Below are positions 35,175 to 44,088 of a DNA stretch of 64,000 nucleotides, piece after piece (position 1 is the stretch's first letter; every line of letters begins with the position of its first letter). A model generated the notes under the pieces. That model made no database searches. It had not been told where the DNA came from and saw nothing but the letters and a program-made list of their open reading frames with translations. The position numbers were made by a program, and so were the translations under genes. Source of the stretch: Bacteroidota bacterium (GTDB taxonomy: Bacteria; Bacteroidota; Bacteroidia; Bacteroidales; Cfx3-03); assembly GCA_013390605.1 (NCBI GenBank), contig JACAUB010000001.1:1280678-1344677 (forward strand), read 5' to 3'.

Positions 35175-36179
35175 TTATTTAACCATATCGTGGGTAACTT
35201 CATTTGCTTTGTTGAATGAACCCTCTTCAAACCCTGTTATGTTATCAATAGTTGTTGTTGCAATCTGCGTTAAGGCATTATCTGTTAAGAACGCCTGATG
35301 TGCTGTGATCAATACATTTGGGAAGTTGACCAGACGAGAAATTTTATCATCACGAATCACAACCTCCGAAAGATCCTTATAAAAAATCTTCTCTTCCATT
35401 TCATATACGTCAATTCCAAGATATCCTAGGTGCTCATCTTTCAGAAACTCAATAGCGGCTTCCGTATCAATTAACTTACCACGACTGGTATTAATCAACA
35501 TAACACCCTTCTTCATCTTATTTAATGATTCCCTGTTAATCATGTGATGGGTGTCTGGAGTAAGCGGACAGTGTAAAGAGATAATATCAGCCTTAGTGAA
35601 CAATTCATCCTGACTCATATATTCTACTCCTTTTTCGATTAGTTCCTTGTTCTGGTAACTATCGAATGCAATGATTTTGCAACCAAATCCTAACATTATA
35701 TTTGCCAGCGCTGCACCAATACGACCAGTACCTATGATACCTACTGTTTTACCAAATAAATCGTAGCCAATTAACCTGTCGAGTGAAAAGTTTCCATCAC
35801 GAACACGATTGTACGCTTTGTGTGTTTTACGTGACAGGGTAAGAATTAGTGCTGCTGCATGTTCTGCAATGGCTTGGGGCGAATAGGCAGGAACTCTTAA
35901 TACGGTTATGTTATGATTTGCTGCTGTTTCAATATCTATGTTATTAAACCCGGCACAGCGTAAAACAATTAGTTTAACTCCTATTTTGTCTAAATCCTCA
36001 ATTACTTCCTTTGAAACATTGTCGTTTACAAATGCACAAACCGCATCGAATCCTTCGGCAAGTACAACATTTCTTGCCTTTAAAGAAGATTCAAAAAAGA
36101 CAAGGTCATGTTTTCCGGCATTGGCTTGTTCCAGATATTCTTTGTCGTAACTCTTTGTGCTAAATACTGCAGTTCTCAT
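35175..36179 (-). CDS. ldhA: D-lactate dehydrogenase-like 2-hydroxyacid dehydrogenase
   Basis: NAD-dependent D-2-hydroxyacid dehydrogenase, most like fermentative D-lactate dehydrogenase, reducing pyruvate to D-lactate. The start at 36179 (MRTAVFSTKSYDKEYL) matches the family N-terminus; the upstream ATG at 36209 adds an unlikely LNLLTKIII leader. Motifs: RVPAYSPQAIAEHAAALIL, the nucleotide-binding VGIIGTGRIGAALANIM, LHCPLTPDTHHMINRESL, NTSRGKLIDTEA, and the catalytic His in NVLITAHQAFLT. The length of 335 residues is usual. It is divergent from the ferredoxin-AdhE-hydrogenase genes, giving a fermentation neighbourhood with shared upstream DNA. Confidence 0.92.
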   Translation of the reverse strand: MRTAVFSTKSYDKEYLEQANAGKHDLVFFESSLKARNVVLAEGFDAVCAFVNDNVSKEVIEDLDKIGVKLIVLRCAGFNNIDIETAANHNITVLRVPAYSPQAIAEHAAALILTLSRKTHKAYNRVRDGNFSLDRLIGYDLFGKTVGIIGTGRIGAALANIMLGFGCKIIAFDSYQNKELIEKGVEYMSQDELFTKADIISLHCPLTPDTHHMINRESLNKMKKGVMLINTSRGKLIDTEAAIEFLKDEHLGYLGIDVYEMEEKIFYKDLSEVVIRDDKISRLVNFPNVLITAHQAFLTDNALTQIATTTIDNITGFEEGSFNKANEVTHDMVK

Positions 36180-36649
36180 TATAATAATTTTTGTTAATAA
36201 ATTCAGCATATAGGTGATGCTATACCTGAATAGACAACTATTGTGCCTTTTTGTTGATTATTAGTATAAAATAAACTTATTTAGACTAATTCGTTATATT
36301 ATTTATAGTAATACCCTCATTATTTCACATAATTGATGGCAGAATGGCAGATATTAATCATATTTCTTTTAAATAATGATGAAACTATACATTATTATCG
36401 ATTTACAATGTGTGTAATATTCTAACACTGTACTGAAATAGTACATGTGGTATTGTGCGTATCTGTTCAATCCTGTGACAATACCGCACTGTGTATATTT
36501 ATTCCGAATTATTAATAGTCTTGAAACTAGTAAATTATATTTTGTGGCATGCTTATTGGCTAAGGAGATGCGTATTGTTAATGAAATAACAACAAGTTTG
36601 ATTTTGAAATATAATAAATAATCCGAAACCAATCACTCATAAATATACC
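36180..36649. other. 470-base divergent region between ldhA and the ferredoxin gene
   Basis: It holds the control DNA of two fermentation transcripts. Visible structures are GTACT/AGTAC (36430-36434, 36440-36444) and GGTATTGT/ACAATACC (36449-36456, 36478-36485). They could form leader hairpins upstream of the ferredoxin gene, or be operator half-sites. The 87-codon minus frame at 36369-36632 has no recognisable features and is not called. Confidence 0.4.
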
Positions 36650-36913
36650 ATGAAATCAGCAAAAAAATCAAGTGTGAAAGTATGCGTAGGAACCTATTGC
36701 TACGTTATGGGAGGCTCTAAACTAAATAATTTAAAGAGTCAGTTACCCGATGATTTAAAAGACGAAGTCTATGTAGAGGCTTCAGTTTGTCTTGGTTGTG
36801 ATAAGTTAGGTTCAGAACCCAAACCACCTTATGCCGAAGTCAACGGCAAATTAATGCCTCAGGCAACATTAGAAAAAATTATAGCAGCGTTAAGAGCTGA
36901 CCTACAAAATTAG
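36650..36913 (+). CDS. thioredoxin-like [2Fe-2S] ferredoxin
   Basis: Small electron carrier of 87 residues with the NuoE-C/2Fe-2S thioredoxin-like fold. Four cysteines fit cluster binding: CVGTYC (12 and 17) and SVCLGC (47 and 50). It ends with the typical PYAEVNGKLMPQATLEKII strand-helix. Similar proteins form the small subunit or partner of electron-bifurcating and NADH-linked hydrogenases. It lies 42 bases before adhE and in one direction with adhE and the [FeFe]-hydrogenase gene, so it is a likely electron link between them. The partner assignment is inference. Confidence 0.85.
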   Translation: MKSAKKSSVKVCVGTYCYVMGGSKLNNLKSQLPDDLKDEVYVEASVCLGCDKLGSEPKPPYAEVNGKLMPQATLEKIIAALRADLQN

Positions 36914-36955
36914 TCATTGTATTCATTGAATGTGTAATTTATAACACCTAAGATT

Positions 36956-39628
36956 ATGAAAGAGAACACGAAAGGCGTCGCACAGGAGAGTGGTGAGACA
37001 AAGAAAGAAGAGACGAAGAAAGTAGTTCTTCAGGAAGTAAAACCTGGCTTCAGTACCGATATTCAGGAGTTGGAAGATTTAATTAGTAGAGTACATGATG
37101 CACAAAAAATTTATCGTACCTACAGTCAGGAACAGGTTGATGAGATTTTCCGTAAGGCCGCTTTTGCTGCTGCGGGTAGTCGTATCAAGCTGGCTAAAAT
37201 GGCTGTTGCTGAAACCGGTATGGGTGTTGTTGAAGATAAGGTGATCAAGAACCATTTTGCATCAGAATTTATCTACAACAAATACAAAGACGAAAAGACT
37301 TGTGGTATCATAGAAGAAGATCTCTCGGCGGGTATTCGTAAAATTGCAGAACCTATTGGGGTTATTGCCGGTATTGTTCCTACTACTAATCCTACTTCTA
37401 CTGCCATATTCAAAGCATTAATCAGTTTAAAGACACGTAATGGAATTATCTTCTCTCCACACCCTCGTGCTGCTAAAAGCACTATCGCTGCTGCCAAGAT
37501 TATTCTAGATGCTGCTGTTGAAGCAGGTGCTCCAAAAGACATTATCAGTTGGATTGAAGTTCCAACAATTGAGAAATCACAACACTTAATGCACCATAAG
37601 GGAATCAGCTTGATTCTGGCTACCGGTGGTCCCGGAATGGTTAAAGCTGCCTATTCTTCAGGTGTTCCAGCCATAGGTGTGGGTGCCGGTAACACTCCTG
37701 CTATCATTGACGAAACGGCTCACCTGAAAATGGCAGTTAACTCTGTATTAATGAGTAAGACTTTCGATAATGGAATGATCTGTGCTTCTGAACAAAGTGT
37801 TGTTGTTGTTGAAGAGGTTTATGATGCAGTTCGTCAGGAATTTGCTGAAAGTGGTGGCTACTTCCTCAATGCAGATGAGAAAGATAAAGTTGGAAAATTA
37901 ATGATTGTTGATGGACATGTAAATGCTAAGGTTGTTGGTCAATATGCATGGAAAATTGCTGAGATGGCAGGCTTCTCGGTTCCTAAAACAACTAAGGTAT
38001 TGATTGGTGAGGCTGAACGTATTGCTGATGACGAACCATTTTCTTATGAAAAACTTTCTCCAATTTTAGCTATGTATAAGGCTAAGAATTTCCAGGATGC
38101 CGAGCTAAAAGCGATCAAGCTGGTTCAGTTTGGTGGTATTGGTCATACTTCAGTTCTTTATACAGATCTTCGTAATACAGATAGAATTGAATCGTTCAGC
38201 TCATTATTAAAAACAGGACGTCTACTTGTTAATATGCCCGCATCACAAGGTGCTATTGGCGATATCTACAACTTCAAGTTAGATCCATCACTCACATTGG
38301 GTTGTGGTAGCTGGGGCGGTAACTCAGTAAGTGAAAACGTAGGTGTTAAACACCTATTGAATATTAAGACCAACGCTGAAAGGAGAGAAAATATGTTATG
38401 GTTGCAGATACCACCAAAAATATACTTCAAATATGGTTGTTTACCTGTTGCGCTAACCGATTTAGCCGGTCGTAAACGTGCCTTTATCATCACTGATAAA
38501 CCAATCTACGATTTAGGATATACCGAGAAGGTAACCCGCGAATTAAAGAAGATGAACATAGACTTCAGTATCTTCTACGAAGTTGAACCAGATCCAACGT
38601 TGGCAAATGTAAAAAAAGGTCTTTCTTCGATGAATGCCTTCCAACCTGATGTGATCATCTCTTTGGGTGGTGGATCCGCAATGGATTGTGCTAAGATTAT
38701 GTGGTTGATGTATGAGTATCCTGATACTCAGTTTGAAGGTCTTGCTCTACGTTTCATGGACATCCGTAAACGTATCTACCAATTCCCTGCACTTGGTCGC
38801 AAAGCCTACATGGTCGCCATTCCAACAACATCGGGTACCGGTTCTGAAGTAACACCATTTGCTGTAGTAACCGATGAGAAAACAGGAATTAAATATCCTA
38901 TCGCCGACTATCAGTTGACTCCAAATATGGCTATTGTTGATCCTGAGTTTGTATTAACAATGCCTACAAAGCTCACTGCCTGGTCGGGTGTTGATGCCTT
39001 AACTCATGCACTTGAAGCAATGGTTTCTGTTTTTGCTACTGAGTTTACTATCCCTTATTCTCTGGAAGCCGGACGTATCCTCTTCAAATATCTTCCAACC
39101 TCATATAGAGAAGGAGCAAAGAATCTGAAGGCAAAAGAGAAAGTACATTATGCTTCTACAATGGCAGGTATTGCATTTGCTAATGCTTTTCTGGGTGTTT
39201 GCCACTCAATGGCCCACAAACTAGGTTCAGAGTTCCATATACCACACGGATTGGCTAATGCATTGATTATTTCACATGTCATTCGTTTCAATGCAACAAA
39301 TACTCCTCGTAAACAGGCAACATTCCCACAATACAAATATCCTTTGGCAATAGAACGTTATGCTCGTTTTGCAACCTATTGTGGGTTCGAAGGCAATACT
39401 CCTGAAGATTTGGTTGAATCATTAATCGCGGGTATCGAGAAGTTAAAAGCTGAAGTAAACATTCCAAAATCAATTCGTGAGGCAGGTGTTGAAGCATCAG
39501 AATTCTATGCTCGTCTGGATGATTTAGCTGAATTAGCTTTTGATGATCAATGTACAGGAACCAATCCTCGTTATCCTTCCATAGAAGAGATTAAAGAGTT
39601 GTATATTAAAGCTTACGAAGGTAAGTAA
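36956..39628 (+). CDS. adhE: bifunctional acetaldehyde-CoA/alcohol dehydrogenase
   Basis: Converts acetyl-CoA to ethanol in two NADH-consuming steps. After a charged extension of about 30 residues (KGVAQESGETKKEETKK), the N-terminal aldehyde dehydrogenase domain (about 35-470) has the catalytic Cys276 in NGMICASEQ. It also carries the glycine-rich GVGAGNTPAIID. The C-terminal iron-dependent alcohol dehydrogenase domain (about 485-890) has GGGSAMDCAK, PTTSGTGSEVTPFAV, SGVDALTHALEAMVS and CHSMAHKLGSEFHIPHG for metal binding. The length of 890 residues matches AdhE. It is flanked by ferredoxin and hydrogenase genes. This class usually forms spirosomes. Confidence 0.97.
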   Translation: MKENTKGVAQESGETKKEETKKVVLQEVKPGFSTDIQELEDLISRVHDAQKIYRTYSQEQVDEIFRKAAFAAAGSRIKLAKMAVAETGMGVVEDKVIKNHFASEFIYNKYKDEKTCGIIEEDLSAGIRKIAEPIGVIAGIVPTTNPTSTAIFKALISLKTRNGIIFSPHPRAAKSTIAAAKIILDAAVEAGAPKDIISWIEVPTIEKSQHLMHHKGISLILATGGPGMVKAAYSSGVPAIGVGAGNTPAIIDETAHLKMAVNSVLMSKTFDNGMICASEQSVVVVEEVYDAVRQEFAESGGYFLNADEKDKVGKLMIVDGHVNAKVVGQYAWKIAEMAGFSVPKTTKVLIGEAERIADDEPFSYEKLSPILAMYKAKNFQDAELKAIKLVQFGGIGHTSVLYTDLRNTDRIESFSSLLKTGRLLVNMPASQGAIGDIYNFKLDPSLTLGCGSWGGNSVSENVGVKHLLNIKTNAERRENMLWLQIPPKIYFKYGCLPVALTDLAGRKRAFIITDKPIYDLGYTEKVTRELKKMNIDFSIFYEVEPDPTLANVKKGLSSMNAFQPDVIISLGGGSAMDCAKIMWLMYEYPDTQFEGLALRFMDIRKRIYQFPALGRKAYMVAIPTTSGTGSEVTPFAVVTDEKTGIKYPIADYQLTPNMAIVDPEFVLTMPTKLTAWSGVDALTHALEAMVSVFATEFTIPYSLEAGRILFKYLPTSYREGAKNLKAKEKVHYASTMAGIAFANAFLGVCHSMAHKLGSEFHIPHGLANALIISHVIRFNATNTPRKQATFPQYKYPLAIERYARFATYCGFEGNTPEDLVESLIAGIEKLKAEVNIPKSIREAGVEASEFYARLDDLAELAFDDQCTGTNPRYPSIEEIKELYIKAYEGK

Positions 39629-39668
39629 ATGAATACCGGCCTGTAAAAGGGTCACATACTAATCCTGG

Positions 39669-39707
39669 TAAAGGCTCTTTAATTCATTCACCAAGCCTGA
39701 GCCTTTA
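39669..39707 (+). promoter_or_regulatory. hairpin between adhE and the hydrogenase gene
   Basis: TAAAGGCTC (39669-39677) pairs with GAGCCTTTA (39699-39707) around a 21-base loop. There is no T-run, so it is more likely an attenuator or processing hairpin than a full terminator. The hydrogenase start follows 48 bases later. Confidence 0.5.
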
Positions 39708-39744
39708 TCGGGAGAAGTATTTTTTCTATTTGTGAATAATATTG

Positions 39745-39750
39745 AGGAGG
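39745..39750 (+). promoter_or_regulatory. strong Shine-Dalgarno sequence deciding the hydrogenase start
   Basis: AGGAGG sits five bases before the ATG at 39756. Most genes in this window lack any such site, so this is exceptional and fixes the start. Confidence 0.7.
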
Positions 39751-39755
39751 TTATA

Positions 39756-41192
39756 ATGGCATTTGTAAATAACACCATGATTATCCGTCGCGATCTGTTA
39801 ACCCGGCTTGCAGAGCTTTTCAATGAGGAGAAGCTTAAAGATATTGATTCGGTGCCTTATGAAATTGGTCGACGAGCTCATCAAGATAGATGTTGTATCC
39901 ACAAGGTGAGGGCAGTATCTAAATATAAAATGATGGGAATACTCGGTTTCGAGGTGGAGAATGAAGCTGATGAGCGTAGATTACTTGCTGATTATGCTGA
40001 AGAAGTGTTGGAAAGAACAGAGTCGCCTGATCGTATACTAACAGTTGTTGAAGAGGCTTGCACATCATGTGTGAAAGCAAATTATATAGTAACAAATCTT
40101 TGCAAGGGCTGTATTGCACAGTCGTGTAAGATGAATTGCCCGAAAGAAGCCGTATCACGTTCTGAGAATGGTCAAGCTATCATCGATCAGAAAAAGTGTG
40201 TGAGTTGTGGTATCTGTCAGAAATTATGCCCTTATCATGCAATCATTTATATGCCGGTACCATGTGAGGAATCGTGTCCGGTGGGTGCTATCAGCAAGAA
40301 CGAAAAGGGTAAAGAGACTATTGATGAATCGAAGTGTATACTTTGTGGTAAATGTGTAAATGCTTGTCCATTTGGTTCTATCATGGAGGGTACACAGATG
40401 CTACAAGTCATGAAGGCTTTGAAGAACGGCGAGAAGTTAACAGCAATCGTAGCACCTGCACTTTTCGGTCAGTATAAATCATCTCCGGCACGTATCTTTG
40501 GTGCTATTAAGGAACTTGGTTTTGATCAGGTAGTTGATGTGGCCGAGGGTGCTGTAGATACAGCGCGTGCTGAATATAAAGAGTTTCAGCACAAACAGAG
40601 CGAAGGTTTGCCATTTATGACAACTTCATGTTGTCCTGCATGGACTGAAGCCGTTGATATTCATGCTCCTGAATTAAAGAAATATGTTTCAGATACACCA
40701 TCTCCCATGGCTTTTACTGCTCAAAAGTGCAGAGAGCGTTACCCTGAAAACAAAACTGTTTTTATAGGCCCATGTATTGCAAAACGTCGTGAAGGAATGC
40801 GAAATCCTGATGTGGATTTTGTGATGACGTTTGAAGAGCTGGGTTGTTGGTTGAATGGATGGAAGATTGATGTCGACGAGTGTGACGAATATGGAAACTG
40901 GGATGCTGAGACAGGATTTGCTCGTGTTTTTGCAGTAAGCGGAGGTGTTACCAAATCGCTGATGACGTTGAATAATGTGGATGTGAAGAGTTATTTGGTA
41001 GATGGACTTACTAAAAAGCAGTTGAGGTTAATGAAGACGTTTGCTTCTAAAAAGGCCGCACCTGCACCCTTTATCGAAGTCATGTCGTGTCCTGGAGGAT
41101 GTATTTGTGGCCCAGGTTCACATGAGTTCCCTGCAGAAGCTCAACGCAATCTTAATGAAATGCTTGCATCTGAAAATAAGATTTCTGGTTAA
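39756..41192 (+). CDS. monomeric [FeFe]-hydrogenase with ferredoxin-like domains
   Basis: H2-evolving or H2-sensing iron hydrogenase, 478 residues, cytoplasmic. The ATG at 39756 has AGGAGG six bases upstream, a strong Shine-Dalgarno sequence unusual for this phylum; the ORF could begin at 39732 but without support. The N-terminal region (about 90-215) has several cysteine clusters: ACTSC, CKGC, CVSCGICQKLCP and CILCGKCVNACP. The H-cluster motifs are TSCCPAW (Cys292-293), GPCIAK (Cys340) and EVMSCPGGCICG (Cys445, Cys449). GPC in place of MPC, and the short form, suggest a group B-type enzyme. It probably takes electrons from reduced ferredoxin during fermentation. Confidence 0.93.
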   Translation: MAFVNNTMIIRRDLLTRLAELFNEEKLKDIDSVPYEIGRRAHQDRCCIHKVRAVSKYKMMGILGFEVENEADERRLLADYAEEVLERTESPDRILTVVEEACTSCVKANYIVTNLCKGCIAQSCKMNCPKEAVSRSENGQAIIDQKKCVSCGICQKLCPYHAIIYMPVPCEESCPVGAISKNEKGKETIDESKCILCGKCVNACPFGSIMEGTQMLQVMKALKNGEKLTAIVAPALFGQYKSSPARIFGAIKELGFDQVVDVAEGAVDTARAEYKEFQHKQSEGLPFMTTSCCPAWTEAVDIHAPELKKYVSDTPSPMAFTAQKCRERYPENKTVFIGPCIAKRREGMRNPDVDFVMTFEELGCWLNGWKIDVDECDEYGNWDAETGFARVFAVSGGVTKSLMTLNNVDVKSYLVDGLTKKQLRLMKTFASKKAAPAPFIEVMSCPGGCICGPGSHEFPAEAQRNLNEMLASENKISG

Positions 41193-41275
41193 TGTTTTAT
41201 TGCATACTAAACAATTTGTTTTACTTCCTGAGTTGATTGGGTTAATGCCGGTAAGTGTTCTGGAAGGCTTGCCAC

Positions 41276-41308
41276 ACAAAGGCTCCTTAATTGGAGCCTT
41301 TGTTTTTT
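41276..41308 (+). terminator. intrinsic terminator after the hydrogenase gene
   Basis: ACAAAGGCTCC (41276-41286) pairs with GGAGCCTTTGT (41293-41303) around TTAATT, followed by TTTTT. Together with the stop codon 84 bases earlier it closes the ferredoxin-adhE-hydrogenase unit. Confidence 0.85.
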
Positions 41309-41382
41309 ATACCATAATTTATATGGTTTTGATCTTTATTCTGTTTTGATCTTCATGCTAAGGCACTCTGATATTAATGAGA

Positions 41383-41470
41383 CGATCGTCCTACGATGAC
41401 TGCCTTATCCTAATCTAATCCTAATCATATTCTAATCTGACTCTATTCTGATTCTATTCATGCATTAGGA
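41383..41470. repeat. 11-bp degenerate tandem repeat
   Basis: Five consecutive 11-mers fill 41405-41459: TTATCCTAATC, TAATCCTAATC, ATATTCTAATC, TGACTCTATTC and TGATTCTATTC. Two more diverged units starting CGAT precede them from 41383. The whole gap 41193-41616 has no gene; besides this repeat and the terminator it shows nothing I can name. Confidence 0.65.
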
Positions 41471-41616
41471 GTATGAAAAAATAAGTTTGGGATAATAAAA
41501 GAATGATTTTATAGTTGAGGCGGAAATGTCTCATCATCTTTAGACAGTTATTGGAAAATGATGGGTTACTCTTTTTGCAGATTAGGATTGACTTATAGAC
41601 AAAAATTAGCTATCCT

Positions 41617-42912
41617 TTAATTTCCTGTAGTTTTATTAATGATTCCCACACCAATTAACCGATCGTAAACCTCGCCCGGTTTATGGTAGTAAACAAAGAT
41701 TTGGTATTCATTTTGAGTATCAGAGAAGTCGCCTTCAGCCAGACTTGTTAATCCGGGCTTTTGAGGCTCCGGATAGTAGAGATACTGATAATCATAATAT
41801 CCCTGTTTTAATAAGCCCTCTCCAATATATCCTTTTAGTGCAGGATTATAATGCATCAGAAACTCACTACCCTGAGCAAAATCAACCTGATGGTTGAACC
41901 GACCACTAACGACAAGTTTACCATGGGCAATAGGCATCGTTAATCCTAAAAAGAACTTTACCTTTACATATTCTCCCTCGGTATCCGTATTCTGGTAGTC
42001 GATTGTGTTAGGAATAAAGTTACCATTAACGTCTTTTTCAGAGATATAGTTCCCAAACGCTCTGGTCTTATCAGGAACAATAAGTGCATTACAGGTGTCT
42101 CCGGTGACGACAATACTCGAGACATGGTCCATTGCATTTCTGACACTAGAGGTATTAAACCTGCGGAATTCATTGCCTGCTTCAAAACTGTTCTCTCCCG
42201 TATCGTAGTCATAATCGAGTACGGACCCCATGATTTGTTTGGGCTTTAATCCGGAGATGGCATTATCCTCTCTGCCATTCTGTAAAATAGTCACTTTAAC
42301 ATTGCTTCGTGGGTCAATCAGATAACTGGCTGTGGATACTTTAAAATCTACCTCTTGTGATTTATCACGTTGTTCAACAGACGACGATTTTTTAACGGTT
42401 CCATTTATAGAAGCCATTGTCTCCACTACATAAATGCGATAAGTGAAAAGAACGTTATCAGGGCGACCATCTTCGTAGACCTTTAGCAGATAGTTTCCCG
42501 ATCGGGTAAATTGCATCGATGTTCCCGGAAACTGAAAAGTATAATGTGTATAGGCCAGTCTGGTGCTAAAAGATGACTTAGAATTATTAATCCGATCTTC
42601 AGTCAGTCCGCTAAAGTATTCGTTGGGCCATAGACGCGATGGAGTCCAGTCATTATTGCAGTGTATTGCTGTATAAGCATATCTCATAATACTTCCTCTC
42701 AAATCGTCAAAGCTCACATTCAGTTGGCTTTGACTGTTGTTAAGTGTAAGCGTGGCAGGCGCAAAAGGATCGTTGGGATTATGTACCTCAACTGTTTTAA
42801 TGAACTTATCAAGGATCCGGGTATAGCCGGTTTGTGATTGAGAAAACAGTTTAACGGATAGCAAAAGTGCTAATCCGAATAATAAGACCTTCTTTATTGT
42901 TGAAATATACAT
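41617..42912 (-). CDS. type IX secretion system plug protein (DUF5103)
   Basis: Exported protein of 431 residues with a signal peptide ending in KLFSQ. The DUF5103 pattern is clear: NVSFDDLRGSIMRYAYTAIHCNNDW near residues 65-90, the EYFSGLTEDRI segment, and a C-terminal FVYYHKPGEVYDRLIGVGIIN. Members of this family are annotated as the plug of the type IX secretion translocon, binding the open SprA pore on the periplasmic side. Other T9SS genes are not in the window. The -7 box TATTTTTG lies 42 bases upstream. Confidence 0.85.
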   Translation of the reverse strand: MYISTIKKVLLFGLALLLSVKLFSQSQTGYTRILDKFIKTVEVHNPNDPFAPATLTLNNSQSQLNVSFDDLRGSIMRYAYTAIHCNNDWTPSRLWPNEYFSGLTEDRINNSKSSFSTRLAYTHYTFQFPGTSMQFTRSGNYLLKVYEDGRPDNVLFTYRIYVVETMASINGTVKKSSSVEQRDKSQEVDFKVSTASYLIDPRSNVKVTILQNGREDNAISGLKPKQIMGSVLDYDYDTGENSFEAGNEFRRFNTSSVRNAMDHVSSIVVTGDTCNALIVPDKTRAFGNYISEKDVNGNFIPNTIDYQNTDTEGEYVKVKFFLGLTMPIAHGKLVVSGRFNHQVDFAQGSEFLMHYNPALKGYIGEGLLKQGYYDYQYLYYPEPQKPGLTSLAEGDFSDTQNEYQIFVYYHKPGEVYDRLIGVGIINKTTGN

Positions 42913-42953
42913 CGATTGAATTCTTCTAATTATGGGATAGATAAGCTGATTTT

Positions 42954-42961
42954 CAAAAATA
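42954..42961 (-). promoter_or_regulatory. candidate -7 box of the DUF5103 gene
   Basis: TATTTTTG on the minus strand is an exact TAnnTTTG, 42 bases before the start codon. Confidence 0.5.
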
Positions 42962-43020
42962 CAGTTTTATAGGATAAAAAGATAACTGATAATAACGATA
43001 TTTGCACAAAATTATGGATC

Positions 43021-44028
43021 ATGAAAAAAATTCTCTTATTCTCTTTCTTTCTAGGTATTGTGCTTAGTGCTTGTATGTTAAAGCAACCCAAATTAGTTAA
43101 ATGTGGTGGCGAAGCACAAGGAACCTATTATGCAGTTACTTATGTGGACGATGAAGGACGCAACTTTCAGGATTCCATTGCTTTGATTTTAAAGAAGTTT
43201 GATACATCATGTTCTATCTATAAACCTAACTCCATCATCTCTCGTTTTAATAATAATGATCCTACGGCAAAGGCCGATCCATACTTTACTGAGGTATTCA
43301 ATAAAGCCATGGAGGTTTCTGAGAAGTCGGGCGGTGCTTTTGATGTTACCGTTGGACAGCTTGTTCGTGCCTGGGGGTTTAGTATCAAGACTAAAATAAA
43401 GATGGATGATAGTAAGGTGGATAGTCTGAAAAAATATGTTGGATATAAAAAGGTTAAGCTTGTTGATGGAAAGATTATTAAAGAAAACCCCAATATTCAG
43501 CTTGATTTCAATGCTATAGCCCAAGGTTTTTCAACCGATGTGATATCACGTTTTCTTGAATCAAAAGGGATAAAAAATTATCTGATTGATGTTGGGGGAG
43601 AAGTTTTAGGAAAAGGAAAGAAGATAGATGGAACCAGATGGAGTGTGGGGATTGAAAAACCGGCTGCTGACAGCCTGCAACAACAACAACTTGAAGCAGT
43701 AGTTACGCTTAAAAACAGGGCCCTCTCTACTTCGGGTAACTATCGTGCATATTTTATAAAAGACGGCGTAAAGTATTCGCATACTATCGATCCGTTTACC
43801 GGCTATCCGGTACATCATACGCTGCTTGCCGTTTCAACATTAGCTGAAAACAGTATCACTGCTGATGCATATGGTACAGCATTTCTGGTAATGGGAATGG
43901 ATAAGGCACTTGAGTTTTTAAAACACAACCCTGATCTGGAAGCTTATTTTATCTATTCTGATGACAAGGGACATATTAAAACAAAGTGTTCACCAGGATT
44001 TGCTAAAATTATCCAAGAACAGTTATAA
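43021..44028 (+). CDS. apbE: FAD:protein FMN transferase (ApbE), lipoprotein
   Basis: Transfers FMN from FAD to Thr/Ser in flavoproteins such as NqrB/C or RnfD/G on the outer face of the membrane. A lipoprotein signal (IVLSAC, Cys 18) is followed by the ApbE fold (about 28-330). Motifs: GEAQGTYYAVTY, FDVTVGQLVRAWGF, LDFNAIAQGFSTDVIS, the FAD-binding YLIDVGGEVLGKGK, and the metal-binding SHTIDPFTGYPV with ITADAYGTA. The length of 335 residues is typical. It is divergent from the DUF5103 gene. The flavinylation target is not in the window. Confidence 0.94.
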   Translation: MKKILLFSFFLGIVLSACMLKQPKLVKCGGEAQGTYYAVTYVDDEGRNFQDSIALILKKFDTSCSIYKPNSIISRFNNNDPTAKADPYFTEVFNKAMEVSEKSGGAFDVTVGQLVRAWGFSIKTKIKMDDSKVDSLKKYVGYKKVKLVDGKIIKENPNIQLDFNAIAQGFSTDVISRFLESKGIKNYLIDVGGEVLGKGKKIDGTRWSVGIEKPAADSLQQQQLEAVVTLKNRALSTSGNYRAYFIKDGVKYSHTIDPFTGYPVHHTLLAVSTLAENSITADAYGTAFLVMGMDKALEFLKHNPDLEAYFIYSDDKGHIKTKCSPGFAKIIQEQL

Positions 44029-44043
44029 AAATTTACAATGCGA

Positions 44044-44088
44044 TAATGTGCTAATGTAGTCGGTACTCGACTTCTCATTAGCACATTA
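44044..44088. terminator. large hairpin between convergent genes
   Basis: TAATGTGCTAATG (44044-44056) pairs with CATTAGCACATTA (44076-44088), with an inner AGTCG/CGACT stem (44058-44062, 44068-44072). It overlaps the stop codon of the gene at 44086 by three bases and has no T-run. It probably serves both transcripts. Confidence 0.65.

Noticed and set aside
36369..36632. Minus-strand frame of 87 codons upstream of the ferredoxin gene
   Set aside because: Overlaps the inverted repeats and has no recognisable domain or signal; treated as non-coding.
41041..41349. Plus-strand frame of 102 codons covering the end of the hydrogenase gene and its terminator
   Set aside because: Mostly a frame shadow of the hydrogenase, and it runs through the hairpin and T-tract.
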